The notes under the pieces are model-generated. The model was not told where the DNA came from and ran no database searches. It saw only the letters and a program-made list of their open reading frames with translations. DNA of 64,000 bases, taken from positions 141,571 through 205,570 of the forward strand of contig NZ_SCSK01000067.1 of NCBI RefSeq assembly GCF_004297875.1, written 5' to 3'. The position numbers and the translations under genes are program-made. Numbering within the stretch: position 1 is the stretch's first letter; every line of letters starts with the position of its first letter. The DNA is from Pandoraea sp. (GTDB lineage: Bacteria; Pseudomonadota; Gammaproteobacteria; Burkholderiales; Burkholderiaceae). Below are positions 27,030-36,723 of the stretch, piece after piece.

Positions 27030-28214
27030 ATGACACAACGCCTCGTCATACTTGGCTCTACCGGATCGATCGGCGACAGCACGATCGACGTGGTGGCGCG
27101 TCATCCCGACCGTTTCAGTGTGCATGCGCTGACGGCCCACCATAATCTCGACAAGCTCTTCGAGCAATGTTGCGCGCTGCGCCCGGCCCTAGCCGTCATT
27201 GGCGATGCCGACAAAGCAGCCGAGCTCGAACGGCGGCTGCGTACCAAGGGGCTTGCAACCGAGGTCGCGTATGGTCCGCAGGCGTTGTGCGCCGCCGCTG
27301 CCGCGCCGGAAGCGGATACCGTGGTCGCGGCGATCGTTGGCGCTGCGGGGCTGCCGCCAACGTTGGCGGCAGCGCGAACCGGCAAGCGTATCCTGCTGGC
27401 AAACAAGGAAGCGTTGGTCATGTCCGGGGCGCTTTTCATGCAGGCCGTCGCGGATGGCGGCGCCGAGCTGTTGCCGCTGGACAGCGAGCACAATGCCATC
27501 TTTCAGTGCCTGCCGTTTGCCACTGGCGCTTCGTCGCGGTCCGGCACCGGCGTGGAGCGCCTTGTATTGACGGCGTCGGGCGGGCCGTTTCGTGAGCGTG
27601 AACTGGCAACGCTCGCGAACGTTACGCCCGATGAGGCTTGTGCCCACCCGAACTGGGTGATGGGCCGCAAGATTTCGGTCGATTCGGCGACCATGATGAA
27701 CAAGGGCCTGGAAGTCATCGAGGCGCACTGGCTGTTCGGCATGCCGGCCTCGCGCATCGAAGTGTTGATTCACCCCCAAAGCGTGATCCACTCGATGGTT
27801 TCTTATGCAGATGGCTCGATACTTGCTCAGTTGGGTAATCCTGACATGCGTACACCGATCGCGCATGCGCTCGCTCATCCGCAGCGCATCCAGTCGGGCG
27901 TCAAGCCACTGGATCTTGCCGAGGTGGCGCGCCTGACTTTCGAGCGTCCCAATTTGCAGCGCTTTCCATGCCTGCGTCTGGCATTCGAGGCGCTCGAGTT
28001 GGGCGGCACGGCGAGCACCATTCTGAATGCGTCCAATGAAGTGGCCGTTGCGGCGTTTCTCGATCGCCGTATCGGTTTTACCGCGATCGCGACGCTCGTC
28101 GAAGACGTTCTCAAGCGCATGCCGTCGAGCCAGGCTACATCGCTCGACGACGTGCTTGAAGTCGACCGGCGCGCTCGCGCGTTATCACGCGAAGTACTCG
28201 CGCGCCTGGGGTGA
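27030..28214 (+). CDS. dxr: 1-deoxy-D-xylulose 5-phosphate reductoisomerase
   Basis: A 394-residue NADPH-dependent enzyme of the MEP isoprenoid pathway, converting DXP to MEP; its product line feeds UppS. It begins MTQRLVILGSTGSIGDSTID with the NADPH-binding GSTGSIG loop. Metal and substrate residues lie in ELLPLDSEHNAIFQ and SGGPFR; NWVMGRKISVDSATMMNKGLEV and HPQSVIHSMV follow. The start at 27030 overlaps no upstream gene and fits the family N-terminus; a longer open frame over cdsA was rejected. rseP follows 12 bases later. Confidence 0.97.
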   Translation: MTQRLVILGSTGSIGDSTIDVVARHPDRFSVHALTAHHNLDKLFEQCCALRPALAVIGDADKAAELERRLRTKGLATEVAYGPQALCAAAAAPEADTVVAAIVGAAGLPPTLAAARTGKRILLANKEALVMSGALFMQAVADGGAELLPLDSEHNAIFQCLPFATGASSRSGTGVERLVLTASGGPFRERELATLANVTPDEACAHPNWVMGRKISVDSATMMNKGLEVIEAHWLFGMPASRIEVLIHPQSVIHSMVSYADGSILAQLGNPDMRTPIAHALAHPQRIQSGVKPLDLAEVARLTFERPNLQRFPCLRLAFEALELGGTASTILNASNEVAVAAFLDRRIGFTAIATLVEDVLKRMPSSQATSLDDVLEVDRRARALSREVLARLG

Positions 28215-28226
28215 TCGGAAGCCCAG

Positions 28227-29588
28227 ATGATTGACTTCACGACCACGATCCTGGCTTTTGTCGTCGCTATTGGCGTGCTCGTGGTTATTCACGAATTCGG
28301 TCATTACTGGGTGGCGCGACGATGCGGTGTGAAGGTGCTGCGATTCAGTGTAGGTTTTGGCAAGCGGTTATTCAGTTGGCGGCATGGTCCTGACCAGACC
28401 GAATTCGCCGTTTGCGCGTTGCCGCTTGGCGGCTACGTGCGCATGCTCGATGAGCGCGACGAGACCCAGCAGGTGCCCGCGAATGAGGCGCACCGGGCCT
28501 TTAACCGGCAGACCGTAGGCAAGCGCTTCCTGATCGTGCTGGCCGGACCCGTCGCGAATTTCCTGTTGGCAATTCTCCTGTACGCGAGCCTGAATCTGGC
28601 CGGCGTGCTCGAGCCGTCTGCCCGGCTGGCGCCGCCGCCTGCCGGAACGATCGCAGCCGCCGCCGGGCTCAGCGGTGGCGAGACGGTGGTGGGAATTCGC
28701 GATCGAGACGGTAGCGTCACGCCGGTGCGATCCTGGGATGATCTGCGTTGGCAAATGCTCGACCCAGTCGTCAGCGCGGGTTCGATCACGTTGGTCGCCG
28801 GCGGTGATCAGGCGGGGCGCGATTATCGGCTCAATCTCGCTGGAAGCCGCATCGGCACTGATGACGACTTCATGCGACGGCTCGGCTTGCAACCAGCCGC
28901 CCAAATTTTCATTAGTGACGTCATTTCAAATGGGTCGGGTGCCCAAGCAGGCTTGCGGGCTGGTGATCAAGTGATCGAAATCGACGGGCGACCACTGTAT
29001 TCCGCCTCGACGCTGGTGTCTGCCGTGCATGCCGACGCCGGGCGTGCCGTCCAGTTGACCGTGCTGCGCAATGGACAGACGCAAACGCTAACCGTGACGC
29101 CTCGTGCGCAACGCGACAGTAAAGGGAATTTGGAAGGCAAGATCGGCGTTGTCCTGGTCAACCGAATGCACACCGTGGAAGTTCGCTACGGTCCGCTGCA
29201 AGCCATTCAACGCGGCGTACAACACACTTGGGACGTGACCCGATTCTCGTTTCAGATGCTGGGCAGGATGATTGTCGGGCAAGCGTCGCTGAAGAATCTT
29301 AGCGGGCCTGTCACCATCGCTGATTACGCCGGTCAATCGGCGCGCTTGGGGCTCAGCTATTTCGTTGCTTTCCTGGCGCTGGTCAGCATCAGTCTCGGCG
29401 TGCTGAATCTGTTGCCGATTCCGGTTTTGGACGGGGGCTATCTGTTATATTATGCGGTCGAAGCAATCACTGGTCGAGCAGTTCCCGAGCAGTGGCAGGG
29501 TGTGTTGCAGCGGATCGGTTTGATTTGCATTGTGCTGCTATCCGCCGTTGCCCTATCTAACGACCTGTCAAAATTGCTGCATTTTTGA
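28227..29588 (+). CDS. rseP: RIP-type zinc metalloprotease RseP
   Basis: A 453-residue site-2 intramembrane protease that cleaves the anti-sigma factor RseA and clears signal-peptide remnants. The HExxH zinc motif is H22-EFGH26 in the first membrane helix. Periplasmic PDZ-like regions follow (for example GSGAQAGLRAGDQVIEIDGRPL), and the second zinc ligand motif NLLPIPVLDGG has its Asp near residue 402. About four membrane helices are present, the usual number. It lies between dxr and bamA as in most proteobacteria, linking envelope stress control to outer-membrane assembly. Confidence 0.96.
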   Translation: MIDFTTTILAFVVAIGVLVVIHEFGHYWVARRCGVKVLRFSVGFGKRLFSWRHGPDQTEFAVCALPLGGYVRMLDERDETQQVPANEAHRAFNRQTVGKRFLIVLAGPVANFLLAILLYASLNLAGVLEPSARLAPPPAGTIAAAAGLSGGETVVGIRDRDGSVTPVRSWDDLRWQMLDPVVSAGSITLVAGGDQAGRDYRLNLAGSRIGTDDDFMRRLGLQPAAQIFISDVISNGSGAQAGLRAGDQVIEIDGRPLYSASTLVSAVHADAGRAVQLTVLRNGQTQTLTVTPRAQRDSKGNLEGKIGVVLVNRMHTVEVRYGPLQAIQRGVQHTWDVTRFSFQMLGRMIVGQASLKNLSGPVTIADYAGQSARLGLSYFVAFLALVSISLGVLNLLPIPVLDGGYLLYYAVEAITGRAVPEQWQGVLQRIGLICIVLLSAVALSNDLSKLLHF

Positions 29589-29656
29589 TGGCGTCACATG
29601 TCCGCCGGCGGCGGGAAATCCGATATTACGGTTAAATAGTTTCTTGGGGAAGCAAG

Positions 29657-31963
29657 TTGTCCAAAAAATATCACCTTCTTCCGAAAACCCTGGTGACGGC
29701 AGTGTTGGCTGCTTACGGACTGGCCGCTCATGCGGTGACGCCCTTCGTCGTGAAGGACATCCGGGTTGAAGGTTTGCGGCGTATCGAACCGGGCACCGTG
29801 TTTGCCTATTTGCCGGTCAAGACCGGCGAGTTGTTCAACGACGAGAAAGGCACTGAAGCGATTCGGGCGCTTTACGCGACGGGATTGTTCAGTGACGTAA
29901 GTGTCGAAGAAGCACCCGGCGACATACTGATGATTCACGTGGACGAACGTCCAGCGATCTCGTCCGTCGATTTTCTTGGCATCAAGGAATTCGATAAGGA
30001 TGCGCTGACCAAAGCGCTTTCGGCGGTCGGATTGGCCGTGGGTCAGAGCTTCAACCGCAACTTGCTCGACAAGGCCGAGCAAGAACTCAAGCGGCAGTAC
30101 CTGACCCGCGGCTATTACGCGGCCGAGGTCAAGACCACTGTCACGCCGATGGACAGCAATCGGGTTGGCATCCAGTTTTCCGTGACCGAGGGACCGAAGG
30201 CCGAGATTCGGCAGATCAACTTCGTGGGCAACAAGGCATTCTCCGCTTCGGACCTGCGTGCCGAAATGGAGCTGGGGACGCCCAACTGGTTTTCCTGGTA
30301 CTCGAAGAACGATCTGTATTCGAAGGAAAAGCTGACCGGCGACCTGGAAAAACTACGCTCCTTTTACTTGAATCGCGGTTATCTGGAATTCAACATCGAT
30401 TCGACTGACGTGTCGATCACGCCAGACAAGCAATCGATGTATCTGACGCTCAATTTGCACGAAGGCGAGCCCTACAAGGTGTCTGGCGTCAAGTTGGTCG
30501 GAGACATGCTCGGCAAGCGCGACGCGATCGAAAAGCTGGTGCAACTGAAGGCAGGCGACACCTTCTCGGCAGCCAAGCTGCAAGGTACCACCAAAGCCAT
30601 CACGAGCATGCTCGGAAATTATGGCTTTGCGTTTGCCAGCGTCAGCGCTCAGCCGCAAGTCGACCGCAAAAAGCATACCGTCGCGCTTACACTGGTGGTG
30701 GAGCCGGGGCGGCGCTTCTATGTCAACAAGATCAACATCGTCGGCAACTCTCGCACGCGCGACGTGGTGATTCGACGCGAGATGCGCCAACTCGAGAGTT
30801 CCTGGTTCGACGCAGCGAAACTCAAGCTGTCGAAAGACCGCATCAATCGTCTCGGCTATTTCACCGATGTCGACGTGACCACGCAGCCGGTGGCCGGCTC
30901 ACCCGACCAGGTCAATATCACGGTCAGAGTCAAGGAAAAGCCGACAGGCACCATCAACGTCGGGGCCGGCTTCTCGTCGACCGATAAGGTCGTGCTGACA
31001 GCGGGCATCAGCCAGGACAACGTCTTTGGGTCGGGCACCAGCCTGTCGATGAATGTGAATACGGGCAAGACCTATCGAACCCTGACAGTTACCCAGGTCG
31101 ATCCCTATTTCACGGTCGATGGCATCAGTCGTATCACCGATCTCTACTACCGCACGTATCAGCCGCTGTTGCTGACGAGCAATAGTGATTTCCGTATCAA
31201 CACGACGGGCGGTAGCCTGAAGTTCGGTATTCCGTTCTCCGAGAGCGACACAGTTTACTTCGGCATCGGTATGGAGCAGACCAAGCTTCATCTGACTAAC
31301 GATGGAACTACGCCGCAACGCTATATCGATTACGCGAATCAGTTCGGCTATGTCAGCAACAATTATCCGTTCACGATCGGATGGTCGCGGGATACCCGTG
31401 ACAGCGCGCTGGTGCCTACGGAAGGTCATTATCAGCAGGCCAACATCGAAGTCGGTACCCCGATCGGCACCACCAAGTATTACCGGGCGTTCTACCAGCA
31501 CCAGTTCTACTATCCGATCGCTCGCGGCTATACGTTGTCGATGAATGGCGAAATCGGATATGGCCACGGTTTTGGCGGCGAACCGTTCCCGATTTTCAAG
31601 AACTATTATGCTGGCGGTATCGGATCGGTGCGTGGCTATTCACCGAGTTCCCTGGGGCCGCACGACACCAATGGCGATCCGCTGGGCGGCGCGTCGGAAT
31701 TGATCGGCAATATCGAAATGAGTTTCCCGTTGCCGGGCACCGGCTATGACCGCACGCTTCGGGTGTTCACCTTCCTGGACGGCGGTAACGTGTTCGATGA
31801 AGGGCAGCCCTACAAACTTAACGAGTTGCGTTACTCTTACGGCTTTGGTTTGTCGTGGATTTCGCCGATTGGCCCGCTGAAAATCAGTATGGGTTTCCCG
31901 CTGGTTCGCAAGGCCGGGGATCAGTATCAGAAATTCCAGTTCCAGGTCGGAACATCGTTCTAA
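29657..31963 (+). CDS. bamA: Outer membrane protein assembly factor BamA
   Basis: A 768-residue Omp85 protein that inserts beta-barrel proteins into the outer membrane. A signal peptide ends about residue 26 (LAAYGLAAHA), followed by five POTRA domains (about 27-425, first one VTPFVVKDIRVEGLRRIEPG) and a C-terminal barrel with conserved GGIGSVRGYSPSSLGP (lid-loop VRGY). The protein ends in F (FQVGTSF), the usual outer-membrane signature. The start is TTG at 29657, fixed by the signal peptide and a GGGGAAG ribosome site at 29646-29652; no in-frame ATG gives a complete signal sequence. Confidence 0.96.
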   Translation: MSKKYHLLPKTLVTAVLAAYGLAAHAVTPFVVKDIRVEGLRRIEPGTVFAYLPVKTGELFNDEKGTEAIRALYATGLFSDVSVEEAPGDILMIHVDERPAISSVDFLGIKEFDKDALTKALSAVGLAVGQSFNRNLLDKAEQELKRQYLTRGYYAAEVKTTVTPMDSNRVGIQFSVTEGPKAEIRQINFVGNKAFSASDLRAEMELGTPNWFSWYSKNDLYSKEKLTGDLEKLRSFYLNRGYLEFNIDSTDVSITPDKQSMYLTLNLHEGEPYKVSGVKLVGDMLGKRDAIEKLVQLKAGDTFSAAKLQGTTKAITSMLGNYGFAFASVSAQPQVDRKKHTVALTLVVEPGRRFYVNKINIVGNSRTRDVVIRREMRQLESSWFDAAKLKLSKDRINRLGYFTDVDVTTQPVAGSPDQVNITVRVKEKPTGTINVGAGFSSTDKVVLTAGISQDNVFGSGTSLSMNVNTGKTYRTLTVTQVDPYFTVDGISRITDLYYRTYQPLLLTSNSDFRINTTGGSLKFGIPFSESDTVYFGIGMEQTKLHLTNDGTTPQRYIDYANQFGYVSNNYPFTIGWSRDTRDSALVPTEGHYQQANIEVGTPIGTTKYYRAFYQHQFYYPIARGYTLSMNGEIGYGHGFGGEPFPIFKNYYAGGIGSVRGYSPSSLGPHDTNGDPLGGASELIGNIEMSFPLPGTGYDRTLRVFTFLDGGNVFDEGQPYKLNELRYSYGFGLSWISPIGPLKISMGFPLVRKAGDQYQKFQFQVGTSF

Positions 31964-32005
31964 ATGCGATAGGCGACCGTTCGGACGCGTCGCTATTGAA
32001 GGGGT

Positions 32006-32560
32006 ATGAGATTGAACAGAATACGCAAGCATTGGACCACCGGCTTGGCAGCGGTGCTGTTGGCGTGCACTGCGCTGCACGCGTCCGCGCAGGAGGCTCG
32101 CATCGCCGCGGTGAACTCCGACCGCATCCTGCGAGACTCGTTGCCGGCCAGGGTGGCGCAAGCCAAGCTCGAGAAAGAGTTTTCAAAACGGGATCATGAT
32201 CTTCAATTGATGGCGCAGCGCCTTAAAACCATGTCCGAGAAGTTGGACAAGGACGGCCCGACGCTGTCGCCGATCGATCGCGCCAATCGTCAGCGTGAGC
32301 TGAACGATCTGAATAACGAGTTCCTGACCAAGCAGCGTGAATTCCGCGACGACTTGAATCAGCGCCGCAATGAAGAGCTGGCGTCGATTCTCGATCAGGC
32401 GAATCGTGTCATCAAGCAGATTGCCGAGAAGGACAAATACGACCTCATCGTGCAAGAAGCGGTCTACGTCAGTCCTCGGATCGATATCACCGATCAGGTG
32501 TTGCGCGTGATGAACGGCGGCACGCTGTCACCGAACGCCGCGAGTGCGCCGAGCAAGTGA
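32006..32560 (+). CDS. skp: OmpH/Skp family periplasmic chaperone
   Basis: A 184-residue periplasmic chaperone that holds unfolded outer-membrane proteins on their way to BamA. The signal peptide spans about 1-28 (TTGLAAVLLACTALHASAQ). The mature part starts EARIAAVNSDRILRDSLPARVAQAK and consists mainly of long charged helices (about 50-140), the tentacles of the Skp trimer. It then returns to a small beta body with YDLIVQEAVYVSPRIDITDQVL. It sits between bamA and lpxD, the conserved place for skp. Confidence 0.93.
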   Translation: MRLNRIRKHWTTGLAAVLLACTALHASAQEARIAAVNSDRILRDSLPARVAQAKLEKEFSKRDHDLQLMAQRLKTMSEKLDKDGPTLSPIDRANRQRELNDLNNEFLTKQREFRDDLNQRRNEELASILDQANRVIKQIAEKDKYDLIVQEAVYVSPRIDITDQVLRVMNGGTLSPNAASAPSK

Positions 32561-32570
32561 GAGCGCTGAA

Positions 32571-33635
32571 ATGACGTCGTTCTCGCTGGCGGAACTGGTG
32601 GCGAAATTCGGCGGTGAACTCATCGGCGATAGCGAGACGACGGTCACGGGACTGGCGCCGCTGGAACATGCCGAGCGCGGTCAACTGGCGTTTTTGTCGA
32701 ATCCGCTGTATCTGAATCAGGTTGCGTCGTCTCGCGCCGGCGCGATCATTTTGGCGCGTCGCGATTTCGAAAAGGTCGAACGCACCTCTGGCCGTAACTG
32801 GATTATCGCGGCAAACCCCTACGCTTATTTTGCTCGCGTTGCGCAGTTGCTTGCCGCCTCCAATGCCCCTGCGGTGATTCCCGGCGTGCACGCCAGCGCA
32901 GTCATAGATCCATCGGCCCGCATTGCCGCCAGCGCGAGTATTGGGCCGAATACCGTCATCGAAGCCGGAGTGTTGATTGGCGAGCGGGTGTGCATACAGG
33001 CCAATTGCTTCGTCGGGCGCGGTACCGTGATCGGCGACGACACGCTGATCTATGCCAATGTCACCCTCTATCATGGCAGTGTGATTGGCGCTCGCAACAT
33101 CCTGCACGCAAGCGTGGTAATCGGTGCCGACGGATTCGGATTTGCCCCCGATTTCTCCTCGCAGGGCGGCGAGTGGGTGAAGATCCCTCAGGTCGGTCGA
33201 GCGGTTCTAGAAGACGATGTCGAGGTTGGCGCCAGCACCAGCATCGATCGCGGTGCGATGGCTGATACCGTGATCGAGCGAGGCTGCAAAATCGATAATC
33301 AAGTGCAGATCGGCCACAATGTCCGGGTTGGCGCCTACACGGTGATCGCGGGTTGCGCGGGTATCGCGGGCAGCACGACGATCGGGCGCTACTGCATGAT
33401 CGGCGGGGCGGCAGGTATCGCAGGGCACGTCACCATAGCCGATAGAGTGACGATCGCGGCAAAATCCGGGGTCACCAAATCGATCTCCAAGCCAGGCACC
33501 TACAGCAATGCCTTGACAGCAATTCCTCATGCCGAGTGGAATAAAAATGCCGCCATCGTGCGCAATCTCGACAAGATGCGCGATCGAATCAAACAACTCG
33601 AGGCGATCGTCAAAGATTTGCAGAACACCAAATGA
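32571..33635 (+). CDS. lpxD: UDP-3-O-(3-hydroxyacyl)glucosamine N-acyltransferase
   Basis: A 354-residue acyltransferase for the third step of lipid A synthesis. The N-terminal uridine-binding domain includes SLAELVAKFGGELIGD and FLSNPLY. A left-handed beta-helix of hexapeptide repeats covers about 105-320, including the catalytic His region VQIGHNVRVGAYTVIAGCAGIAGS. A C-terminal helix (LDKMRDRIKQLEAIVKDLQ) completes the trimer. The ATG at 32571 lies 10 bases after the skp stop. Its stop overlaps the fabZ start by four bases. Confidence 0.96.
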   Translation: MTSFSLAELVAKFGGELIGDSETTVTGLAPLEHAERGQLAFLSNPLYLNQVASSRAGAIILARRDFEKVERTSGRNWIIAANPYAYFARVAQLLAASNAPAVIPGVHASAVIDPSARIAASASIGPNTVIEAGVLIGERVCIQANCFVGRGTVIGDDTLIYANVTLYHGSVIGARNILHASVVIGADGFGFAPDFSSQGGEWVKIPQVGRAVLEDDVEVGASTSIDRGAMADTVIERGCKIDNQVQIGHNVRVGAYTVIAGCAGIAGSTTIGRYCMIGGAAGIAGHVTIADRVTIAAKSGVTKSISKPGTYSNALTAIPHAEWNKNAAIVRNLDKMRDRIKQLEAIVKDLQNTK

Positions 33636-34096
33636 ACCAGAACACCGTCAAAATCGATATTCACCAGATTCTCAAGCTGCTGCCGCACCGCTACCCCATG
33701 CTGTTGGTTGATCGCGTCATCGAGCTCGAGCCCCACAAGAGCATCACGGCGATCAAAAACGTGACGATCAATGAGCCGTTCTTTACTGGTCATTACCCGC
33801 AACGGCCCGTGATGCCCGGGGTGCTGATCATCGAGGCCCTGGCGCAGACCGCGGCTTTATTGACATTCTCAGAAGACACCGAGCACGGTGAGGATTCGCT
33901 GTATTACTTCGTCGGCATCGATGGTGCTCGTTTCAAGCGGCCCGTCGAGCCGGGCGATCAGATGGTGCTTCATGTCGACTTCGAGCGTTTTTTGCGCGGC
34001 ATCTGGAAGTTCAAGGGGCGGGCAATGGTTGATGGCGTCGTTGCTGCAGAGGCCGAGTTCATGTGCATGATCAAGAAGAACCCTGAAGCCAACTGA
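33632..34096 (+). CDS. fabZ: 3-hydroxyacyl-ACP dehydratase FabZ
   Basis: A 154-residue hot-dog-fold enzyme that dehydrates beta-hydroxyacyl-ACP in fatty acid synthesis and so competes with LpxA/LpxD for hydroxyacyl-ACP. Conserved parts are LLPHRYPMLLVDRVIELEPH, the active-site histidine in FFTGHYPQRPVMPGVLIIEAL and its glutamate, then DGARFKRPVEPGDQ. Its ATG overlaps the lpxD stop (ATGA), indicating coupled translation. lpxA follows 16 bases after. Confidence 0.97.
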   Translation: MNQNTVKIDIHQILKLLPHRYPMLLVDRVIELEPHKSITAIKNVTINEPFFTGHYPQRPVMPGVLIIEALAQTAALLTFSEDTEHGEDSLYYFVGIDGARFKRPVEPGDQMVLHVDFERFLRGIWKFKGRAMVDGVVAAEAEFMCMIKKNPEAN

Positions 34097-34112
34097 CGGG
34101 TACCGGAACAAG

Positions 34113-34904
34113 ATGGCGAATATCCACTCCACCGCGATTGTCGACCCGAAAGCGACACTGGCAGACGACGTGTCGATCGGCCCTTATGCGGTCATTGGCC
34201 CCGATGTCACGTTGGGCAGCGGTACTCAAATCGGTTCTCACAGCGTGGTCGAAGGGCATACGACGCTTGGCAAGGACAACCGCATCGGCCATTTCGCCTC
34301 GGTCGGCGGCATGCCGCAGGATATGAAATATCGGGGTGAGCCGACTCGGCTGGAGATCGGTGATCGCAACACAATCCGCGAATTCACCACGATTCACACG
34401 GGCACCGCGCAGGATGCGGGAGTCACCCGTATCGGCAACGATAACTGGATCATGGCCTACGTGCATATCGCGCACGATTGCCAGGTCGGCAACAATACGG
34501 TGTTCTCCAGCAACGCCCAGATTGCTGGGCACGTGCATGTCGGTGACTGGGCCATTCTCGGCGGCATGGCGGGGGTGCACCAATTCGTGCGCATCGGCGC
34601 GCACGCGATGCTCGGTGGCGCCTCTGCACTCGTGCAGGACATCCCTCCCTTCGTGATTGCCGCCGGCGACAAGGCGGTACCGCACGGCGTCAACGTCGAA
34701 GGTCTGCGGAGGAGAGGATTTTCCGCCGAGACCATTGCCGCGCTGCGCAACGCATACAAACTGGTCTACAAGAGCGGTTTGACACTCGAGGAAGCCAAGT
34801 TGCAGATTTCCGCGTTGGCGGCCGCTGAGACGGGGGCCGTGGCCGACGCGCTGCGCTGTTGGCTCGATTTCCTGAATACGGCCACACGCGGCATCATTCG
34901 CTGA
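34113..34904 (+). CDS. lpxA: UDP-N-acetylglucosamine acyltransferase
   Basis: A 263-residue trimeric acyltransferase for the first step of lipid A synthesis. The protein is a left-handed beta-helix from IHSTAIVDPKATLADDVSIG onward, with the catalytic histidine in MAYVHIAHDCQVGNN (about residue 122) and HVHVGDWAILGGMAGVHQFVRIG. A C-terminal helical region ends the protein (NVEGLRRRGFSAETIAALRNAY). Length is family standard. lpxB starts 17 bases downstream. Confidence 0.97.
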   Translation: MANIHSTAIVDPKATLADDVSIGPYAVIGPDVTLGSGTQIGSHSVVEGHTTLGKDNRIGHFASVGGMPQDMKYRGEPTRLEIGDRNTIREFTTIHTGTAQDAGVTRIGNDNWIMAYVHIAHDCQVGNNTVFSSNAQIAGHVHVGDWAILGGMAGVHQFVRIGAHAMLGGASALVQDIPPFVIAAGDKAVPHGVNVEGLRRRGFSAETIAALRNAYKLVYKSGLTLEEAKLQISALAAAETGAVADALRCWLDFLNTATRGIIR

Positions 34905-34921
34905 GGTCTGAGGGCCACGCG

Positions 34922-36091
34922 ATGACTATGCCATCGGGAGGACTGCGCCTGGCAATGGCCGCCGGAGAGCCCTCCGGTGACCTGCTGGGCGGCGCATTGC
35001 TGTCGTCCTTGTCGGCGCGACTGCCGATCGATACCACCTATTTCGGCATTGGCGGCCCCAAGATGAGCGCCGCCGGTTTTCACGCAAATTGGCCGATCGA
35101 CAAGCTGGCCGTACGCGGCTACGTCGAGGTACTGCACAATTTGCGGGATATCCTGGCGATTCGCCGTGATCTGCGGCGCACCTTGCTCGCCACGCCGCCG
35201 GATATCTTCATCGGCATCGATGCGCCTGATTTCAATTTTTCTGTCGAGGAAGCGCTACGCGCGGCCGGCGTGCCGGTTGCGCATTTCGTCAGCCCGTCGA
35301 TTTGGGCATGGCGCGGAGGCAAGATAAAAAAGATCCGGGGCGCGGTCGACCACATGCTGTGTCTGTTTCCATTCGAGCCGGAAATCTATCATCGCGCCGG
35401 CGTTGCCGCGACGTTCGTCGGGCACCCGTTGGCAGACGTCATTCCCATGTGCCCCGATCCGGCTGCTGCACGCCGGCGTCTCGGCCTCTCTGAAGAGGGC
35501 CAGATCGTCGCGGTCTTGCCCGGCAGTCGGCGTGCCGAAATTGCATTGCTGACACCGGTCTTCCTTGCCGCGATGGCATTGATGCAGACGCGTCAGCCTG
35601 GTTTGCGGTTCGTGCTGCCGGCTGCCTCCGAGACGCTGCGCGAGCAGTTGCGGCCGCTGCTCGCCGCCTATCCCGAACTGGCGCTGACAGTGACCCGGGG
35701 AGCCTCCCACGATGCCCTCGAAGCCGCTGATGCGGTATTGCTGGCCAGCGGAACGGCAACGCTGGAAGCCGCCTTATACAAAAAGCCGATGGTCATTTCC
35801 TACAAGGTCCCTTGGCTGACAGCGCAACTGATGAAGCGCATGGGGTATTTGCCCTACGTCGGCTTACCGAATGTGCTCGCCGGTCGCTTCGTCGTGCCCG
35901 AACTGCTGCAGGAGGCCGCTACGCCGGAGGCGCTCGCCGAGGCGACGCTCTCGCAGTTGAACGACGATGACAATCGACGCACCCTGGCTGATTTGTTTAC
36001 CGAAATGCACGTCACGCTCAAACGGGATGCCGCCGCGCGCGCGGCCGACGTGATTGTCGGAATGCTGCCGGCCGGCCGGAGCGCAGGATGA
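34922..36091 (+). CDS. lpxB: Lipid-A-disaccharide synthase
   Basis: A 389-residue glycosyltransferase (GT19) that joins lipid X to UDP-diacylglucosamine. The N-terminus MAAGEPSGDLLGGALL carries the family GEPSGD motif; PDFNFSVEEALRAAGVPV and FVSPSIWAWRGGKIKKI follow. VLPGSRRAEI and the C-terminal YKVPWLTAQLMKRMGYLPYVGLPNVLAGR are diagnostic. The start at 34922 is used; an ATG two codons later is also possible. The stop overlaps the rnhB start by four bases. Confidence 0.96.
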   Translation: MTMPSGGLRLAMAAGEPSGDLLGGALLSSLSARLPIDTTYFGIGGPKMSAAGFHANWPIDKLAVRGYVEVLHNLRDILAIRRDLRRTLLATPPDIFIGIDAPDFNFSVEEALRAAGVPVAHFVSPSIWAWRGGKIKKIRGAVDHMLCLFPFEPEIYHRAGVAATFVGHPLADVIPMCPDPAAARRRLGLSEEGQIVAVLPGSRRAEIALLTPVFLAAMALMQTRQPGLRFVLPAASETLREQLRPLLAAYPELALTVTRGASHDALEAADAVLLASGTATLEAALYKKPMVISYKVPWLTAQLMKRMGYLPYVGLPNVLAGRFVVPELLQEAATPEALAEATLSQLNDDDNRRTLADLFTEMHVTLKRDAAARAADVIVGMLPAGRSAG

Positions 36092-36714
36092 ACCGCCGGC
36101 ACAACGCCTCGCAAATCGCCCTTGCGTTCGACGCCCCCGACGATCTGGCGTGCGGCGTCGACGAGGCTGGGCGCGGCCCGCTTGCCGGCCCGGTGGTGGC
36201 CGCCGCGGTCATTCTTGATCCGGCCCGGCCAATCGGCGGGTTGGCCGATTCCAAAAAGCTTACGGCAAAGCGGCGCGAAGTGCTTTACGAGCAAATCCAG
36301 GAAAGGGCGTTGGCATGGCATATCGCGCTTGCCGACGTCGAGGAAATCGATCGCCTGAACATTCTGCATGCAACCATGCTGGCGATGCAGCGTGCGATCG
36401 CTGGATTGCAGCCACAGCCGACGTTGGCCCTGATCGACGGTAATCGCTGTCCGACCCTGCCGATGCGCGCCGAGGCAATCGTCAAGGGCGATGACAAGGT
36501 CGCCGCGATTTCCGCCGCGTCGATTCTGGCCAAGGTATCGCGTGACCGGATGCTTTGCACGCTGCACGCAAGCTACCCGCAGTATGGCTTCGATGTCCAT
36601 AGTGGCTATCCGACGCCGCAGCATTTGGCCGCGTTGCGTGAATTCGGTGCGACCCCTCATCATCGGCGATCCTTTGCCCCGGTGCGTGACGTATTGGCGG
36701 CGACCAGCGCTTAA
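36088..36714 (+). CDS. rnhB: Ribonuclease HII
   Basis: A 208-residue nuclease that cuts RNA in RNA/DNA hybrids and single ribonucleotides embedded in DNA. Acidic metal-binding residues appear in GVDEAGRGPLAGPV (D25, E26), LALIDGNRCP and ASILAKVSRDRMLC. The ending GYPTPQHLAALREFGATPHHRRSF is the family C-terminal signature. Its start overlaps the lpxB stop (ATGA). The lpxB-rnhB link is conserved in proteobacteria and reflects operon structure rather than function. Confidence 0.97.
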   Translation: MNRRHNASQIALAFDAPDDLACGVDEAGRGPLAGPVVAAAVILDPARPIGGLADSKKLTAKRREVLYEQIQERALAWHIALADVEEIDRLNILHATMLAMQRAIAGLQPQPTLALIDGNRCPTLPMRAEAIVKGDDKVAAISAASILAKVSRDRMLCTLHASYPQYGFDVHSGYPTPQHLAALREFGATPHHRRSFAPVRDVLAATSA

Positions 36715-36723
36715 GGACCCGGC

